The notes under the pieces: model-generated | What the model saw: the letters and a program-made list of their open reading frames with translations, nothing else | The model's database searches: none | What the model was told of the DNA's origin: nothing | From: an uncultured Clostridia bacterium | GTDB lineage: Bacteria; Bacillota; Clostridia; UBA1381 | NCBI GenBank assembly: GCA_934476075.1 | Contig: CAKSNH010000001.1 | Coordinates: forward strand, 210,456 to 274,455 | Direction of reading: 5' to 3' | Length of the DNA: 64,000 bases | Shown here: one piece after another, positions 47,083 through 55,617 of the stretch | Numbering within the stretch: position 1 is the stretch's first letter | Layout: each line of letters begins with the position of its first letter | Translations under genes and position numbers: made by a program

Positions 47083-47128
47083 ATTCGTCCCCCGCTTAGG
47101 ATAATATACTTAAAATATTTATCAATAT

Positions 47129-47157
47129 AGTATACCATACTTTTAAATTTTACACAA
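47129..47157 (-). promoter_or_regulatory. Promoter of the SNF2-led operon
   Basis: Minus strand TTGTGT (47152-47157), 17-base spacer, TATACT (47129-47134) with extended -10 TGG. It is divergent from tepA, whose own promoter in the AT-rich gap 47158-47220 is not clear. Confidence 0.65.
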
Positions 47158-47237
47158 TAGTTTTAAAATAATTAAATATTTTTTTGAATAATAATAATTC
47201 ATATTTAAAATAATATAATCAGGAAGGAATGATTATA

Positions 47238-47936
47238 ATGTCAGATAACAATTCAAATCAAACTAATAATACAGACGAGGACATCACAAAATCAAGCATT
47301 GTCCAAAGCGGCAGCGTCGAAACCAAAAACCCCCGAGGGAATATACATTGTCTTAACATAATCGGTCAAATCGAAGGGCATATGATTTTACCGCCGCAGA
47401 CCAAAACCACAAAATATGAGCACGTTATTCCCCAACTTGTATCGGTCGAGGAAAATCCCGACATTGATGGACTGTTAATACTTTTAAACACAGTCGGCGG
47501 TGACGTTGAAGCCGGACTTGCGATTGCTGAGCTTATTGCCGGTATGCGAAAGCCTACCGTATCGCTTGTTTTGGGCGGCGGACACAGCATAGGTGTACCG
47601 CTTGCCGTTTCATCGGACTATTCGTTTATTGCTCCGTCCGCCACCATGACAATCCACCCTCTGCGTATAAACGGACTTGTCATCGGCGTAATGCAGACTT
47701 TTGACTATTTTCGCAAAATGCAAAACCGTATTACCGACTTTATCACAAACCATTCCAAAATCCAAAAAGCCGACCTGCACCGCCTTATGCTTGACACTGA
47801 TGAAATGGCAAATGATGTCGGCACAATTCTGTTCGGCAAAAATGCGGTTGAATGTGGACTGATAGACTCTATCGGCACACTCTCCGACGCTTTGGAAAAA
47901 CTTTATGAATTGATAGAGCAATCGAAGAAAAAATAA
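47238..47936 (+). CDS. ClpP-like serine protease of the TepA family
   Basis: A 232 aa ClpP-fold protein. After an acidic, Asn/Thr-rich N-terminus come INTVGG-like [33 protein letters not shown] with the likely catalytic Ser, and ATMTIHPLR with the likely catalytic His. This is the TepA (translocation-enhancing) branch, usually encoded near ftsK/dnaA-region genes in Bacillus but alone here. ATG 47229 is only one base after AGGAAGG, so ATG 47238 is preferred. No signal peptide; cytoplasmic. Confidence 0.87.
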   Translation: MSDNNSNQTNNTDEDITKSSIVQSGSVETKNPRGNIHCLNIIGQIEGHMILPPQTKTTKYEHVIPQLVSVEENPDIDGLLILLNTVGGDVEAGLAIAELIAGMRKPTVSLVLGGGHSIGVPLAVSSDYSFIAPSATMTIHPLRINGLVIGVMQTFDYFRKMQNRITDFITNHSKIQKADLHRLMLDTDEMANDVGTILFGKNAVECGLIDSIGTLSDALEKLYELIEQSKKK

Positions 47937-47965
47937 TTGTCTGCACACGTTCTGTATGGTATAAT
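47937..47965 (+). promoter_or_regulatory. Promoter of the ferredoxin-ASKHA gene
   Basis: TTGTCT (47937-47942), 17-base spacer, perfect TATAAT (47960-47965) with extended -10 TGG. A second extended -10, TGGTATACT, lies at 48059-48067 but lacks a good -35. Confidence 0.7.
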
Positions 47966-47971
47966 AACCTC

Positions 47972-48090
47972 ACGAGATAAAACGAAATCAAAGATTTCTG
48001 TATCTCGGAGAACATTTTATCATAATACTCCGGCGACATTCAGCCGCCTGCGTTGTTATGGTATACTGTTTATATATTGTGAAAGGATTG
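47972..48090 (+). promoter_or_regulatory. Structured 5' leader of the ferredoxin-ASKHA gene
   Basis: The predicted leader of about 124 bases can fold into CGAGATA/TATCTCG (47973-47979 with 48001-48007) capped by GAAATC/GATTTC (47984-47989 with 47993-47998). Competing pairings exist: GATAAAA (47976-47982) with TTTTATC (48015-48021), and CGGAG (48006-48010) with CTCCG (48028-48032). GGCG/CGCC (48032-48035 with 48045-48048) follows. No known riboswitch class is recognised. Confidence 0.45.
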
Positions 48091-48095
48091 GAACA

Positions 48096-49571
48096 ATGTA
48101 TAGAATTAGTGTTTTAAAAGATAATAAAATAACTTATATCCCCGCCGAAAAAGGCGATAATCTGCTTGATACGCTTGTAAACGGCGGTATATTTATCGAT
48201 GCACCCTGCGGAGGCATTGGCAAATGTGGCAAATGCAGAGTGCATATAAACGGTGTCGGCGACCGTCTTGCCTGTGTGGAAAAAGTAAGTGGAAACATGG
48301 AAATAGTCATTGAAAGTACCGAAAATAAAATTTTGACGGACGGTATAGTCCGCAAAGCCGAATTTACCGCCGATGGCTACGGTATCGCCGTTGACATCGG
48401 AACTACCACCGTTGCGGCAGCTTTGGTGGATTTAAAAATAGGCAAAATTATTGATACCCGTGCGGATTTGAACTATCAAAAATCCTACGGTGCAGACGTT
48501 ATATCCAGAATTAGTTATTGCATCGACAATTCAGACGGACTTAACACATTGCAGAAATGTATTGTAAATCAGTTAGACGGCATAATAAACAATTTAATGT
48601 ACACAAACGATATAAAGAAAATTGATAAAGCTGTTATTGTCGGCAATACTACCATGCTCCATATTCTGCTCGGCAAAAATCCAATTCCTCTGTCAGTGTC
48701 GCCGTTCACACCGCAATTTACATCGTCACAAAAAATAAATTCCGCCGAATTGGGTTTTATCGAAAATTTTGAGCTTATCACATTGCCGATAGCAAGTGCA
48801 TATATCGGTGCGGATACCATCTCGGCAATGCTTGCGTGCAGTATGGACAAATCCGATAAGCCGGCAATGCTTATCGACATAGGCACTAACGGCGAAATGG
48901 TAATCGGTGATATTAAAAACGGTTTTTTCTCATGCTCGGTTGCCGCCGGTCCGGCTTTTGAGGGTGCACACATTGAATGTGGCACAGGCAGTATTCCTGG
49001 TGCTATCGACAGCGTAACGCTCCATGACGGAATTGCCGAAATATCGACTATCGGTCAAAAAACATCGGTTGGAATCTGCGGTTCGGGGCTGATTGATACT
49101 GTTGCGGAATTTTTAAAAAACAATATAATAACCCAAACAGGCGAATTTTTCAAAACTCCCGTTTGGTCAAAATACATCTGCAATAACTCATTTATTCTGA
49201 GCAGAAAAGTAAAAATCACACAACAGGATATTCGTGAAGTACAGCTTGCAAAATCCGCCTTTTCGGTCGGTATAGATATACTGCTGGAAAAATCCGCACT
49301 CACTCCGTCAGAACTTGCAACTGTATTTTTGGCAGGTGGAATGGGTACATATATCGACAAATCCAACACCGCCGAAATAGGCATATATCCGCACGAATTT
49401 GTGTCTAAGGCTGTATCATGCGGAAATGCGGCATTATCGGGAGCAGTAAGTGTACTTATTGATGAAAAACTGCTTGAAAACGCAAATATGCTATGCTCCA
49501 AAATACAAAATATAGAGCTTGCCAATTATGAAAATTTTGAACAAATGTATATCGAAAGGCTGAATTTTTAG
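48096..49571 (+). CDS. 2Fe-2S ferredoxin-ASKHA ATPase, corrinoid-protein activator-like (DUF4445)
   Basis: A 491 aa protein. The N-terminal ferredoxin has the cluster motif APCGGIGKCGKCRVHI with a fourth Cys in DRLAC (about 41-65). The rest is an ASKHA ATPase: YGIAVDIGTTTVAAALVD phosphate loop, VGNTTMLH, LIDIGTNGEM and GICGSGLIDTVAE, ending with FLAGGMGTYI. This is the architecture of reductive activators of corrinoid methyltransferases (RamA/RACE). No corrinoid protein or methyltransferase gene is nearby. The frame opens at 47937, but AAAGGATTGG before ATG 48096 and the ferredoxin start select it. Confidence 0.88.
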   Translation: MYRISVLKDNKITYIPAEKGDNLLDTLVNGGIFIDAPCGGIGKCGKCRVHINGVGDRLACVEKVSGNMEIVIESTENKILTDGIVRKAEFTADGYGIAVDIGTTTVAAALVDLKIGKIIDTRADLNYQKSYGADVISRISYCIDNSDGLNTLQKCIVNQLDGIINNLMYTNDIKKIDKAVIVGNTTMLHILLGKNPIPLSVSPFTPQFTSSQKINSAELGFIENFELITLPIASAYIGADTISAMLACSMDKSDKPAMLIDIGTNGEMVIGDIKNGFFSCSVAAGPAFEGAHIECGTGSIPGAIDSVTLHDGIAEISTIGQKTSVGICGSGLIDTVAEFLKNNIITQTGEFFKTPVWSKYICNNSFILSRKVKITQQDIREVQLAKSAFSVGIDILLEKSALTPSELATVFLAGGMGTYIDKSNTAEIGIYPHEFVSKAVSCGNAALSGAVSVLIDEKLLENANMLCSKIQNIELANYENFEQMYIERLNF

Positions 49572-49592
49572 GGCTTGACCCTAGGTTCAGCC
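49558..49592. terminator. Hairpin shared by two convergent genes
   Basis: GGCTGAA (49558-49564) pairs with TTCAGCC (49586-49592); inside it AGGG pairs with CCCT. It overlaps both stop codons and lacks a clear U-tract, so its terminator role is tentative. Confidence 0.5.
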
Positions 49593-50216
49593 GAATATCT
49601 CCCTTATCTTATTTTCCATAGCTATGGCAAGACTGCTATGTCCGTTTTCGTCCATATGCAGCAAATCAATCTTGCTCGGCTCGGCATATTCTGCCGCATC
49701 TAAAAAATAGCAATTATATTTTTGTGCCGTTTTCTCAAACGCATCACGCAAATGATGTGATGTTTCAACCGATTTTTCGTCAAACATACCGCCCGACATA
49801 CCCTCGCCTATATGTATCGGCGAAACCAACAATATTTTTACCGGTTTATTATCCACACCGCAGTTATAGTTCTGCATTACTTTTATAAGCTCCTCCGCAC
49901 CGTGTGCAATCTCCTCCGGTGTAAGATTAAATCTGCATTTCATATCATTTGTGCCGAGCATCAGTATTATCAAATCAAGCGGTTTATGCGATGCCAAACA
50001 TTGATGTATATACTCCATGCCGTTTTTATTAGGTTCTATATCATCATCACGCATAGTAGTGCGTCCGCCGCACCCCTCCTCTATAATTCTGTATCCGTCA
50101 TTCATTAATGCTTTTTGCAAACGTCCCGTCCATCTGATGTCAAAATCCCATCTGCCGCCGTTGTTCGGATTAGTACCAAATGTGTTTGAGTCGCCGTAAC
50201 ATAATATATTATACAT
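49587..50216 (-). CDS. SGNH/GDSL family hydrolase
   Basis: A 209 aa cytoplasmic esterase-like protein. Block I CYGDSNTFG (catalytic Ser at about 10), block II glycine region GCGGRTT, block III LGTND and block V D-x-x-H in MDENGHSSLA complete the SGNH set. Similar proteins include arylesterases and acyl-thioesterases; the substrate is unknown. It lies downstream of the RpiB-like gene after a terminator. GAGGGG precedes the ATG. Confidence 0.9.
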   Translation of the reverse strand: MYNILCYGDSNTFGTNPNNGGRWDFDIRWTGRLQKALMNDGYRIIEEGCGGRTTMRDDDIEPNKNGMEYIHQCLASHKPLDLIILMLGTNDMKCRFNLTPEEIAHGAEELIKVMQNYNCGVDNKPVKILLVSPIHIGEGMSGGMFDEKSVETSHHLRDAFEKTAQKYNCYFLDAAEYAEPSKIDLLHMDENGHSSLAIAMENKIREIFG

Positions 50217-50226
50217 AAAATCCCCT

Positions 50227-50266
50227 CAAAAAAATAGCGGCAAACTGCTTTACAATTCACCGCTAT
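50227..50266 (-). terminator. Terminator of the RpiB-like gene
   Basis: On the minus strand ATAGCGG pairs with CCGCTAT across a 19-base loop and is followed by seven T (stem arms 50234-50240 and 50260-50266). Confidence 0.8.
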
Positions 50267-50280
50267 ATCAAAATCAAAAA

Positions 50281-50919
50281 TTATTTAACGATAGTCTTAA
50301 CATATTCTGCAATCTTATCGCACTTGCAGTTATCAAAGAACAATTCTTGGAATTTTTCGCCCGCAACCGCACCCTTAACAAGGTCTTGGTCTAACTCCGG
50401 CAAGATTTCCAACAAATCTCTGTGAGTAACTTTCTTAACTTCGTTAAGGATTTTAGCGTTTCTTTGTTCAGGAACTGCTCTTTCCTTAGGGTAACCGCCG
50501 CCCCATTCTTCAACAAACAATTTTTCAAATACATATTGAAGATTTAGTTCAGCACCCCAGCCCCAGCCTTTTGCGAAAGGCAAAGCGATTGCATTACCGT
50601 TGTTTACTTGTGTAAATTGGTAAGCATCTGTCGGGTCTACAACGTGACCGCAAAGTACGCCCGGAAACGCATTACAAGCAAGGCAAGCACCTTCGCCTGT
50701 TCCGCAGCCTGTGATAACCAAATCAGCCGCACCCGAATTCAGCAATATAGCGGCAAGAATACCGATTTGTACATATGTAAGCTGAGCAGCGTCATCTGCC
50801 GAGTACATACCATAGTTCTGAACTTCATGTCCAAGCGGTTTTACAACTTTAACAAGTGTATTATAAATAATATCATTCTTTGCAGCTTGGCTGTTTTCGT
50901 TAATTAAAGCAATTTTCAT
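50281..50919 (-). CDS. RpiB/LacA/LacB family sugar-phosphate isomerase
   Basis: A 212 aa isomerase, longer than classical RpiB (about 150 aa). The family core is MKIALINENSQAAKND at the start and TGCGTGEGACLACNAFPGVLCG (about 70-90), where RpiB has the GTGxG phosphate loop and catalytic Cys. The C-terminal extension (about 145-212) is helical and charged. Ribose-5-phosphate, galactose-6-phosphate and related sugars are used by the family; the true substrate is unclear. It is transcribed alone between its promoter and terminator. Confidence 0.85.
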   Translation of the reverse strand: MKIALINENSQAAKNDIIYNTLVKVVKPLGHEVQNYGMYSADDAAQLTYVQIGILAAILLNSGAADLVITGCGTGEGACLACNAFPGVLCGHVVDPTDAYQFTQVNNGNAIALPFAKGWGWGAELNLQYVFEKLFVEEWGGGYPKERAVPEQRNAKILNEVKKVTHRDLLEILPELDQDLVKGAVAGEKFQELFFDNCKCDKIAEYVKTIVK

Positions 50920-50953
50920 GTTTTTATAACCTCTTTCTTTGAAATATACTTAT

Positions 50954-50983
50954 ATCATACTACAAACCATACCGATATTGCAA
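50954..50983 (-). promoter_or_regulatory. Promoter of the RpiB-like gene
   Basis: Minus strand TTGCAA (50978-50983), 18-base spacer, TATGAT (50954-50959). Confidence 0.6.
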
Positions 50984-51044
50984 GCACAAAATCAATTATT
51001 ATATTTTTAACAATCTTTTCATGCAAGCAATATCATAGTTTGCG

Positions 51045-52490
51045 TTATTTCTTTTCTGCTGTTGTTTCCTTATTCTCAACTGTTGTTGCTGCGGCAGTTT
51101 CTGTTTCGGACTTAACCTCCTCCTTTACAGGCTCTTTTGTTGCCTCTGTCTTATCGGTATTCTCAGTTTTGTCCTTGTTCTCCGTTTCTGTCGCTGTTGT
51201 TTCTTCACTTGCAGGCTTTTCGGAACTGTTCGGCTTTGCCGTACTCTTTTCATCGTCATTTTCCTCCTCAGCCTTAGGGCTTGTGCTCGGAGATGCCGAA
51301 ACGGTTGCCTTAGGCGTCTTTGACGGTGACGGCGTCTTATTTGCCTGTTTCAGCGGTACATCATCATCTTCGTCATTGTCCGGTATATCTGTTTCCTTTG
51401 TATCCTTCTTTGAGCTTGACGAACTGCTGTTATTCTTCTTATCCTTCGATTTTGAACTTCCGTCAGGCGAATCAATCGTAATTTTTGACGCATCATATCC
51501 AAACACAGACTCTACCAAAGTCTTTGTTTCGTCCAAATTGCAAATCCAATACGACGCACCGTAATCAGTACCGTTATTTGTTCCCGGCAACTGATATGCA
51601 GTAATATTTTCCGATTTAAAATCTTTCAAATATCCCGCATATTTTGTTACGTCAGACAATGTAAGGTTTGTCTTAATATCCTTTGTTAGCTGTTCATATA
51701 ATTCAGGTACTTTCAATATCAAAGACGGAGTTAATTTCTGTTCAACCAAAGTCTTTACAAAATCCTGCTGCATACCGACTCTGCCTCTGTCACCGTCCGC
51801 ATAGCCGACACCCTTGGTGTTACTCTTACGGTATCTCAATAATTGTTGTACTTGATTGCCTGTAAGATGCTGCTGACCCGGTTTCAAATGAATATGTAAA
51901 TTCTGCACAGGGTCATCATAATTCATACCTTTTCCGTTACCCTCAATATCGGGAACATCAAAATCCACACCGCCCAAAGCGTCAATAAAATTATCAATAG
52001 CGGTGAAACTAAACTCAACATAATAATGTATCGGTATACCCGTAAGTCTTGTAACCGCCTCGATACTGCCCTCCGGTCCCGCAATCTTGCCCGTCATACC
52101 GCCTATTGCATGAGCTGCATTTATCTTTTGGTACTTAGTTCCCACATACATTCTTGTATCTCTCGGGATTGACAGCATATTCACTTTGCCTTCCTTAACA
52201 TCATATGACGCAATCATCATAGCGTCGGTACGCAATCCCTCAACGTCCACACCAAGCAGCAAGAAATTTATCTTGCCCTCTTTTTTCAAGTCAACCTGTG
52301 CTATGCTGGATTCTTCGGACATATCCTCATTCTTTGAATGATTTAAACCCATGCACATTGCACCTATACCCAGAGCCACTATCAAAAAAACTCCCAATAT
52401 GATGAAATATCTTTTTACATTAAATTTTGCGTGCTTAGGTCCTATTTTTCTTTTTGCACTGTCATTTTTATTCTTTTTGCCTAGTTTCAC
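51045..52490 (-). CDS. LytR-CpsA-Psr (LCP) family protein with long charged tail
   Basis: Membrane-anchored LCP enzyme of 481 aa that in known relatives attaches anionic polymers to peptidoglycan. A Lys-rich N-terminus and one membrane helix (about 29-49) precede the LCP domain (about 75-335) with LLGVDVEGLRTDAMMIASYD, SIPRDTRMYVG and the RYRKSNTKGVGYADGDRGR region. The last 140 residues are low complexity: Ser/Lys/Asp, then Thr/Glu/Lys-rich, with no known domain. The start is GTG with GAGGAAG upstream. It lies 48 bases after a paralogous LCP gene. Confidence 0.9.
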   Translation of the reverse strand: MKLGKKNKNDSAKRKIGPKHAKFNVKRYFIILGVFLIVALGIGAMCMGLNHSKNEDMSEESSIAQVDLKKEGKINFLLLGVDVEGLRTDAMMIASYDVKEGKVNMLSIPRDTRMYVGTKYQKINAAHAIGGMTGKIAGPEGSIEAVTRLTGIPIHYYVEFSFTAIDNFIDALGGVDFDVPDIEGNGKGMNYDDPVQNLHIHLKPGQQHLTGNQVQQLLRYRKSNTKGVGYADGDRGRVGMQQDFVKTLVEQKLTPSLILKVPELYEQLTKDIKTNLTLSDVTKYAGYLKDFKSENITAYQLPGTNNGTDYGASYWICNLDETKTLVESVFGYDASKITIDSPDGSSKSKDKKNNSSSSSSKKDTKETDIPDNDEDDDVPLKQANKTPSPSKTPKATVSASPSTSPKAEEENDDEKSTAKPNSSEKPASEETTATETENKDKTENTDKTEATKEPVKEEVKSETETAAATTVENKETTAEKK

Positions 52491-52538
52491 TATTCTTCCT
52501 CACCTTCCGTTTTTCGCTCACACATAACCATTCTCGGC

Positions 52539-53777
52539 TTATTCCGCCGGTGCCGGTGTATGCGTCGGCTTTGCCGTAGCTTTCGGCTTTGCTGTCGCCT
52601 TTGAAGCCGGCTGTGCTGTTTTTTCAGCTTTTGCCGTTTCAGTCGGCTTTTTTGTTGCCGACGGCTTGGTTGTTGCCTTGGCTGTCGGTTTTACTGTCGC
52701 TGTCGCCGTCGGTTTTGAGGTTGGTTTTGCCGTTGCCTTCGGCTTAGCGGTTGCACTGCTTTCCTTTTTCGGAGTCTGAGTGCTTGTTGCTTTGTCCTTT
52801 TTTGCACTTGTTCCGTCAGCCGAATGAATAGTAATATTTGACGCATCATATCCGAATGTATTTTCAATCAGAGTCTTTGTTTCCTCCATATTACATACCC
52901 AATATGACGCACCGTAGTCCTTATCATTAAATCCGCCCGGCAGCTGATACATAGCTATATTTTCCATAGCCAAATCACTTATATTCGGAACATATTTTAC
53001 AACATCGCTCAATTTTACGTTTGTTGTTATATTCTTGCTTAACTGTTTATATAAATCAGGCATTTTAGTTATTATACCGGCATTCAATTTCTGCTCAAAA
53101 ACAGCCTTCAAAAAATTCTGCTGCATAGCCACTCTTGCAATATCGCCTTCGGGATAACGTCTGAAACGCACTAATTGTTCCGCCTTATCCCCGTCCAAAA
53201 ACTGATACCCCTGCTTTAAATTAATATGCAAATTCTGCACAGGGTCATCATATTTCATATCACGAGGCACGTCAAAATAAACTCCGCCGAGTGCGTCAAT
53301 AGTATCGCGGAATGTTTCAAAGCTAAATTCCACATAATAATTAATCGGTATACCGGTAAGCCTTGTAACCGCCTCTATCGTCCCCTCAGGACCTTTTTTC
53401 GCACCCTTGACGGATACCGCATGAGCCGCATTTATCTTCTGATATTTTGTTCCTATATACATTCTTGTATCTCGTGGAATTGACAATATATTAATTTTGC
53501 CGTTATCCAAATCATATGATGCAACCATTATGGTGTCCGTCCGCAGACCGTCCGCATCAACACCCATTATAAGTGCATTTACTTTTCCCGTAGCCTTGTC
53601 GACAGGCACTACCATTTCTTCCGCATCATCTGTTTTTCCGATATTTCCCGTAAATATTCCGCAGCCCATCGCCACGAAAAACGTACTTAAAATGACCGCC
53701 AGAGATATACCTAAAATTGTAAGATACATTTTCACATTAAATCTGACGTGTTTACGTTTATTACGTTTTTTATTCAT
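52539..53777 (-). CDS. LytR-CpsA-Psr (LCP) family protein with Ala/Thr/Lys/Pro repeat tail
   Basis: Paralogue of the next gene (412 aa) with the same order: basic N-terminus, membrane helix (about 17-40), LCP domain (about 65-315; MGVDADGLRTDTIMVASYD, SIPRDTRMYIG, RFRRYPEGDIAR). Its C-terminal 85 residues are imperfect repeats of TAKPTAKPT type, resembling wall-spanning spacers. The encoding DNA at about 52545-52790 is correspondingly repetitive. The ATG has AGGAG upstream. A shared operon with the downstream LCP gene is likely. Confidence 0.9.
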   Translation of the reverse strand: MNKKRNKRKHVRFNVKMYLTILGISLAVILSTFFVAMGCGIFTGNIGKTDDAEEMVVPVDKATGKVNALIMGVDADGLRTDTIMVASYDLDNGKINILSIPRDTRMYIGTKYQKINAAHAVSVKGAKKGPEGTIEAVTRLTGIPINYYVEFSFETFRDTIDALGGVYFDVPRDMKYDDPVQNLHINLKQGYQFLDGDKAEQLVRFRRYPEGDIARVAMQQNFLKAVFEQKLNAGIITKMPDLYKQLSKNITTNVKLSDVVKYVPNISDLAMENIAMYQLPGGFNDKDYGASYWVCNMEETKTLIENTFGYDASNITIHSADGTSAKKDKATSTQTPKKESSATAKPKATAKPTSKPTATATVKPTAKATTKPSATKKPTETAKAEKTAQPASKATAKPKATAKPTHTPAPAE

Positions 53778-53889
53778 AATAATTCTCCTGATTTTCCTTT
53801 TGCAAACGTCAAAATATCCATAATAATTTTTCTTTTACGGACATTATTTGTTTATAAATACTATAAAATAAAGGATACATTGCAAATTG

Positions 53890-53919
53890 ATTATATCACT
53901 TTATGATGTAAACTGTCAA
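53890..53919 (-). promoter_or_regulatory. Promoter of the LCP gene pair
   Basis: Minus strand consensus TTGACA (53914-53919), 18-base spacer, TATAAT (53890-53895). Confidence 0.8.
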
Positions 53920-53979
53920 TATAAAAACCATGCTCCCTACCCAATGTTTATAAAAAATTAATATTTTATCGAATTTTTG

Positions 53980-54885
53980 TTATAATACCTTATAAATTTT
54001 CTTTTTTCTGTTAAATCTTAGCCGATAAGTACATCTTTGACATAACGGGTGAATAACCTTTCTTCCGGAAAAGCCGTCATATATATTCTTTACCAAATCC
54101 GAAGAAATAATATCAGAAAAATCATTTTTATGAATATTCCCCAAAGCGGCACTGCCGTCGCCGTCAAGACAGCACGGCACAACCGTTCCGTCCGCCAAAA
54201 TTGCCGCCATCGACCTGAGTCCGTAGCAAAATCCGCTCGCTCCGACAAATTCATCATTAATATTCGGCCATTTAAACTCATGTTCCTGACTTAAATATAT
54301 ATTTTCCGACAACGTAAGACTGCGTTCACTGAGTTTATTTTTCGGTGCATTTTCAATCATGGTTTTCACATCATTTTCGGGTGAAAATGCCTTTTCCAGC
54401 TTTTTTATCACCTTGACATTCTGCGGATTTTCCGTATTATTCAAATTCCACAAACGCATAACAACATAAGTATCCATGCTTTGCTGAACTTCCTTTGCAA
54501 AATCTATCACACTGTCTATATAACTGTCGAAATCTTCTTCCGTTCCGTTTTCAAAGCTGTGCAGCGATATGTTAATCTGCCGTAGTGCTTTTTTTCCAAG
54601 CAATTCGCCTTTCTTTTCCGCAAGCAATGTACCGTTTGTCGTCATGTTCACGGTCATACCCATTTCATGGCTTATATCAAGAAACCGTCCCACCAATGGG
54701 TGCATAAGCGGTTCACCCTTAACATGAAAATAGATATAATCGGTGTACGGCTTTACCTGCGTCAATATTCTGCGAAAAGTTTCCTCGCTCATAAACTCCT
54801 TTTTCCTGTTCATTTTTGAACAAAAACTGCACGACATATTACACACATTTGTTATTTCAATATAAATTCTCTTAAATCGTTTCAA
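53980..54885 (-). CDS. Radical SAM protein with SPASM domain
   Basis: A 301 aa radical SAM enzyme. The cluster motif CNMSCSFC (C-x3-C-x2-C, 14-21) is followed by FHVKGEPLMHP and the barrel. A C-terminal SPASM region has Cys residues in GFCYGL, VVPCCLD and PLCQRCTYR, for auxiliary Fe-S clusters. SPASM proteins often modify peptides or mature enzymes; I see no small precursor peptide gene beside it, so the substrate is unknown. The start is a TTG with GAGGTGA upstream. It stands alone on its own promoter. Confidence 0.9.
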   Translation of the reverse strand: MKRFKRIYIEITNVCNMSCSFCSKMNRKKEFMSEETFRRILTQVKPYTDYIYFHVKGEPLMHPLVGRFLDISHEMGMTVNMTTNGTLLAEKKGELLGKKALRQINISLHSFENGTEEDFDSYIDSVIDFAKEVQQSMDTYVVMRLWNLNNTENPQNVKVIKKLEKAFSPENDVKTMIENAPKNKLSERSLTLSENIYLSQEHEFKWPNINDEFVGASGFCYGLRSMAAILADGTVVPCCLDGDGSAALGNIHKNDFSDIISSDLVKNIYDGFSGRKVIHPLCQRCTYRLRFNRKKKIYKVL

Positions 54886-54902
54886 AATCTCACCTCTTTG
54901 CT

Positions 54903-54931
54903 ATTTTATCATTACAGCGTCAAAAAATCAA
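54903..54931 (-). promoter_or_regulatory. Promoter of the radical SAM gene
   Basis: Minus strand TTGATT (54926-54931), 17-base spacer, TAAAAT (54903-54908). Confidence 0.6.
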
Positions 54932-54959
54932 TTAAAGTGATAAAAAATAAAATTTAACG

Positions 54960-54995
54960 CAAAAAAGCCCACCGCCGAATAATCGGCAGTGAGCC
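54960..54995 (-). terminator. Terminator of asp23
   Basis: Minus-strand stem of 12 pairs with two G-U pairs, loop TTAT, followed by six T. Confidence 0.85.
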
Positions 54996-55009
54996 GCCAA
55001 GCACAAATA

Positions 55010-55504
55010 TTATTCTATTTCATCGCCGTCTGTCGGGATTGGTTCGATAGGTGTTTCCTCCACGATAATCTCCGCAGGTTCTTCGTCCGTTGTTTCAGGC
55101 TGTTTGCTCTTTGCAAAGCTTACACCCTCAATATGGATATTAACCTTATCAACGTTAAGACCTGTCATTGTTTCAACACTGTTCTTGACATTTTCTTGAA
55201 TTTCCCACGCAAGTTCCGGAATTCTTACACCGTAATCTACAATAATGTATAGGTCGATAACTACATTTTTATCTGTAATTTCCACTTTTACGCCCTTGCT
55301 TTGATTCTTCTTTGCTCCCAAAATCTCCGCAATACCTCCGGCAATGGTAGAATACATTCCGGCAACACCCTCAATCTCATTTGTTGCAATACCCGCAATA
55401 GTTGTTACAACCTCAGGTGCAATTTTAATATTGCCTACGCTTTCTTCTTCATTAACTACCTCAGCTTCGATTTCTTCTGTATCTTTTGTCATGTTTTCGT
55501 CCAT
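55010..55504 (-). CDS. Asp23/Gls24 family envelope stress protein
   Basis: A 164 aa protein with an Asp23 core (about 25-130: IKIAPEVVTTIAGIATNEIEGVAGM, VVIDLYIIVDYGVRIPELAWEIQENV) between acidic N- and C-terminal extensions. Relatives associate with the membrane and affect the cell envelope. It lies just downstream of spoIIIAH, the usual order in Clostridia, with its own promoter; nusB, which often follows, is absent. Confidence 0.92.
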   Translation of the reverse strand: MDENMTKDTEEIEAEVVNEEESVGNIKIAPEVVTTIAGIATNEIEGVAGMYSTIAGGIAEILGAKKNQSKGVKVEITDKNVVIDLYIIVDYGVRIPELAWEIQENVKNSVETMTGLNVDKVNIHIEGVSFAKSKQPETTDEEPAEIIVEETPIEPIPTDGDEIE

Positions 55505-55579
55505 TTTAACTTCCTCCTTAATCCGTTTTATCTGAAAAATATTTAATATTTTCTTTAAATAATATATAATGATATTTTC

Positions 55580-55609
55580 ATTATACTACATATATACCCC
55601 ACTTTTCAA
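55580..55609 (-). promoter_or_regulatory. Promoter of asp23
   Basis: Minus strand TTGAAA (55604-55609), 18-base spacer, perfect TATAAT (55580-55585). It overlaps the region right after the spoIIIAH stop, where I see no terminator. Confidence 0.75.
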
Positions 55610-55617
55610 TATTCTAA

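Noticed and set aside
47214..47219. TATAAT just before tepA as its -10 box
   Set aside because: Transcription would begin at or after the ribosome site, leaving no usable leader.
52545..52790. Repetitive DNA that could suggest a CRISPR or satellite
   Set aside because: It encodes the TAKPT-like tail of an LCP protein in frame; repeats are imperfect and have no spacers.
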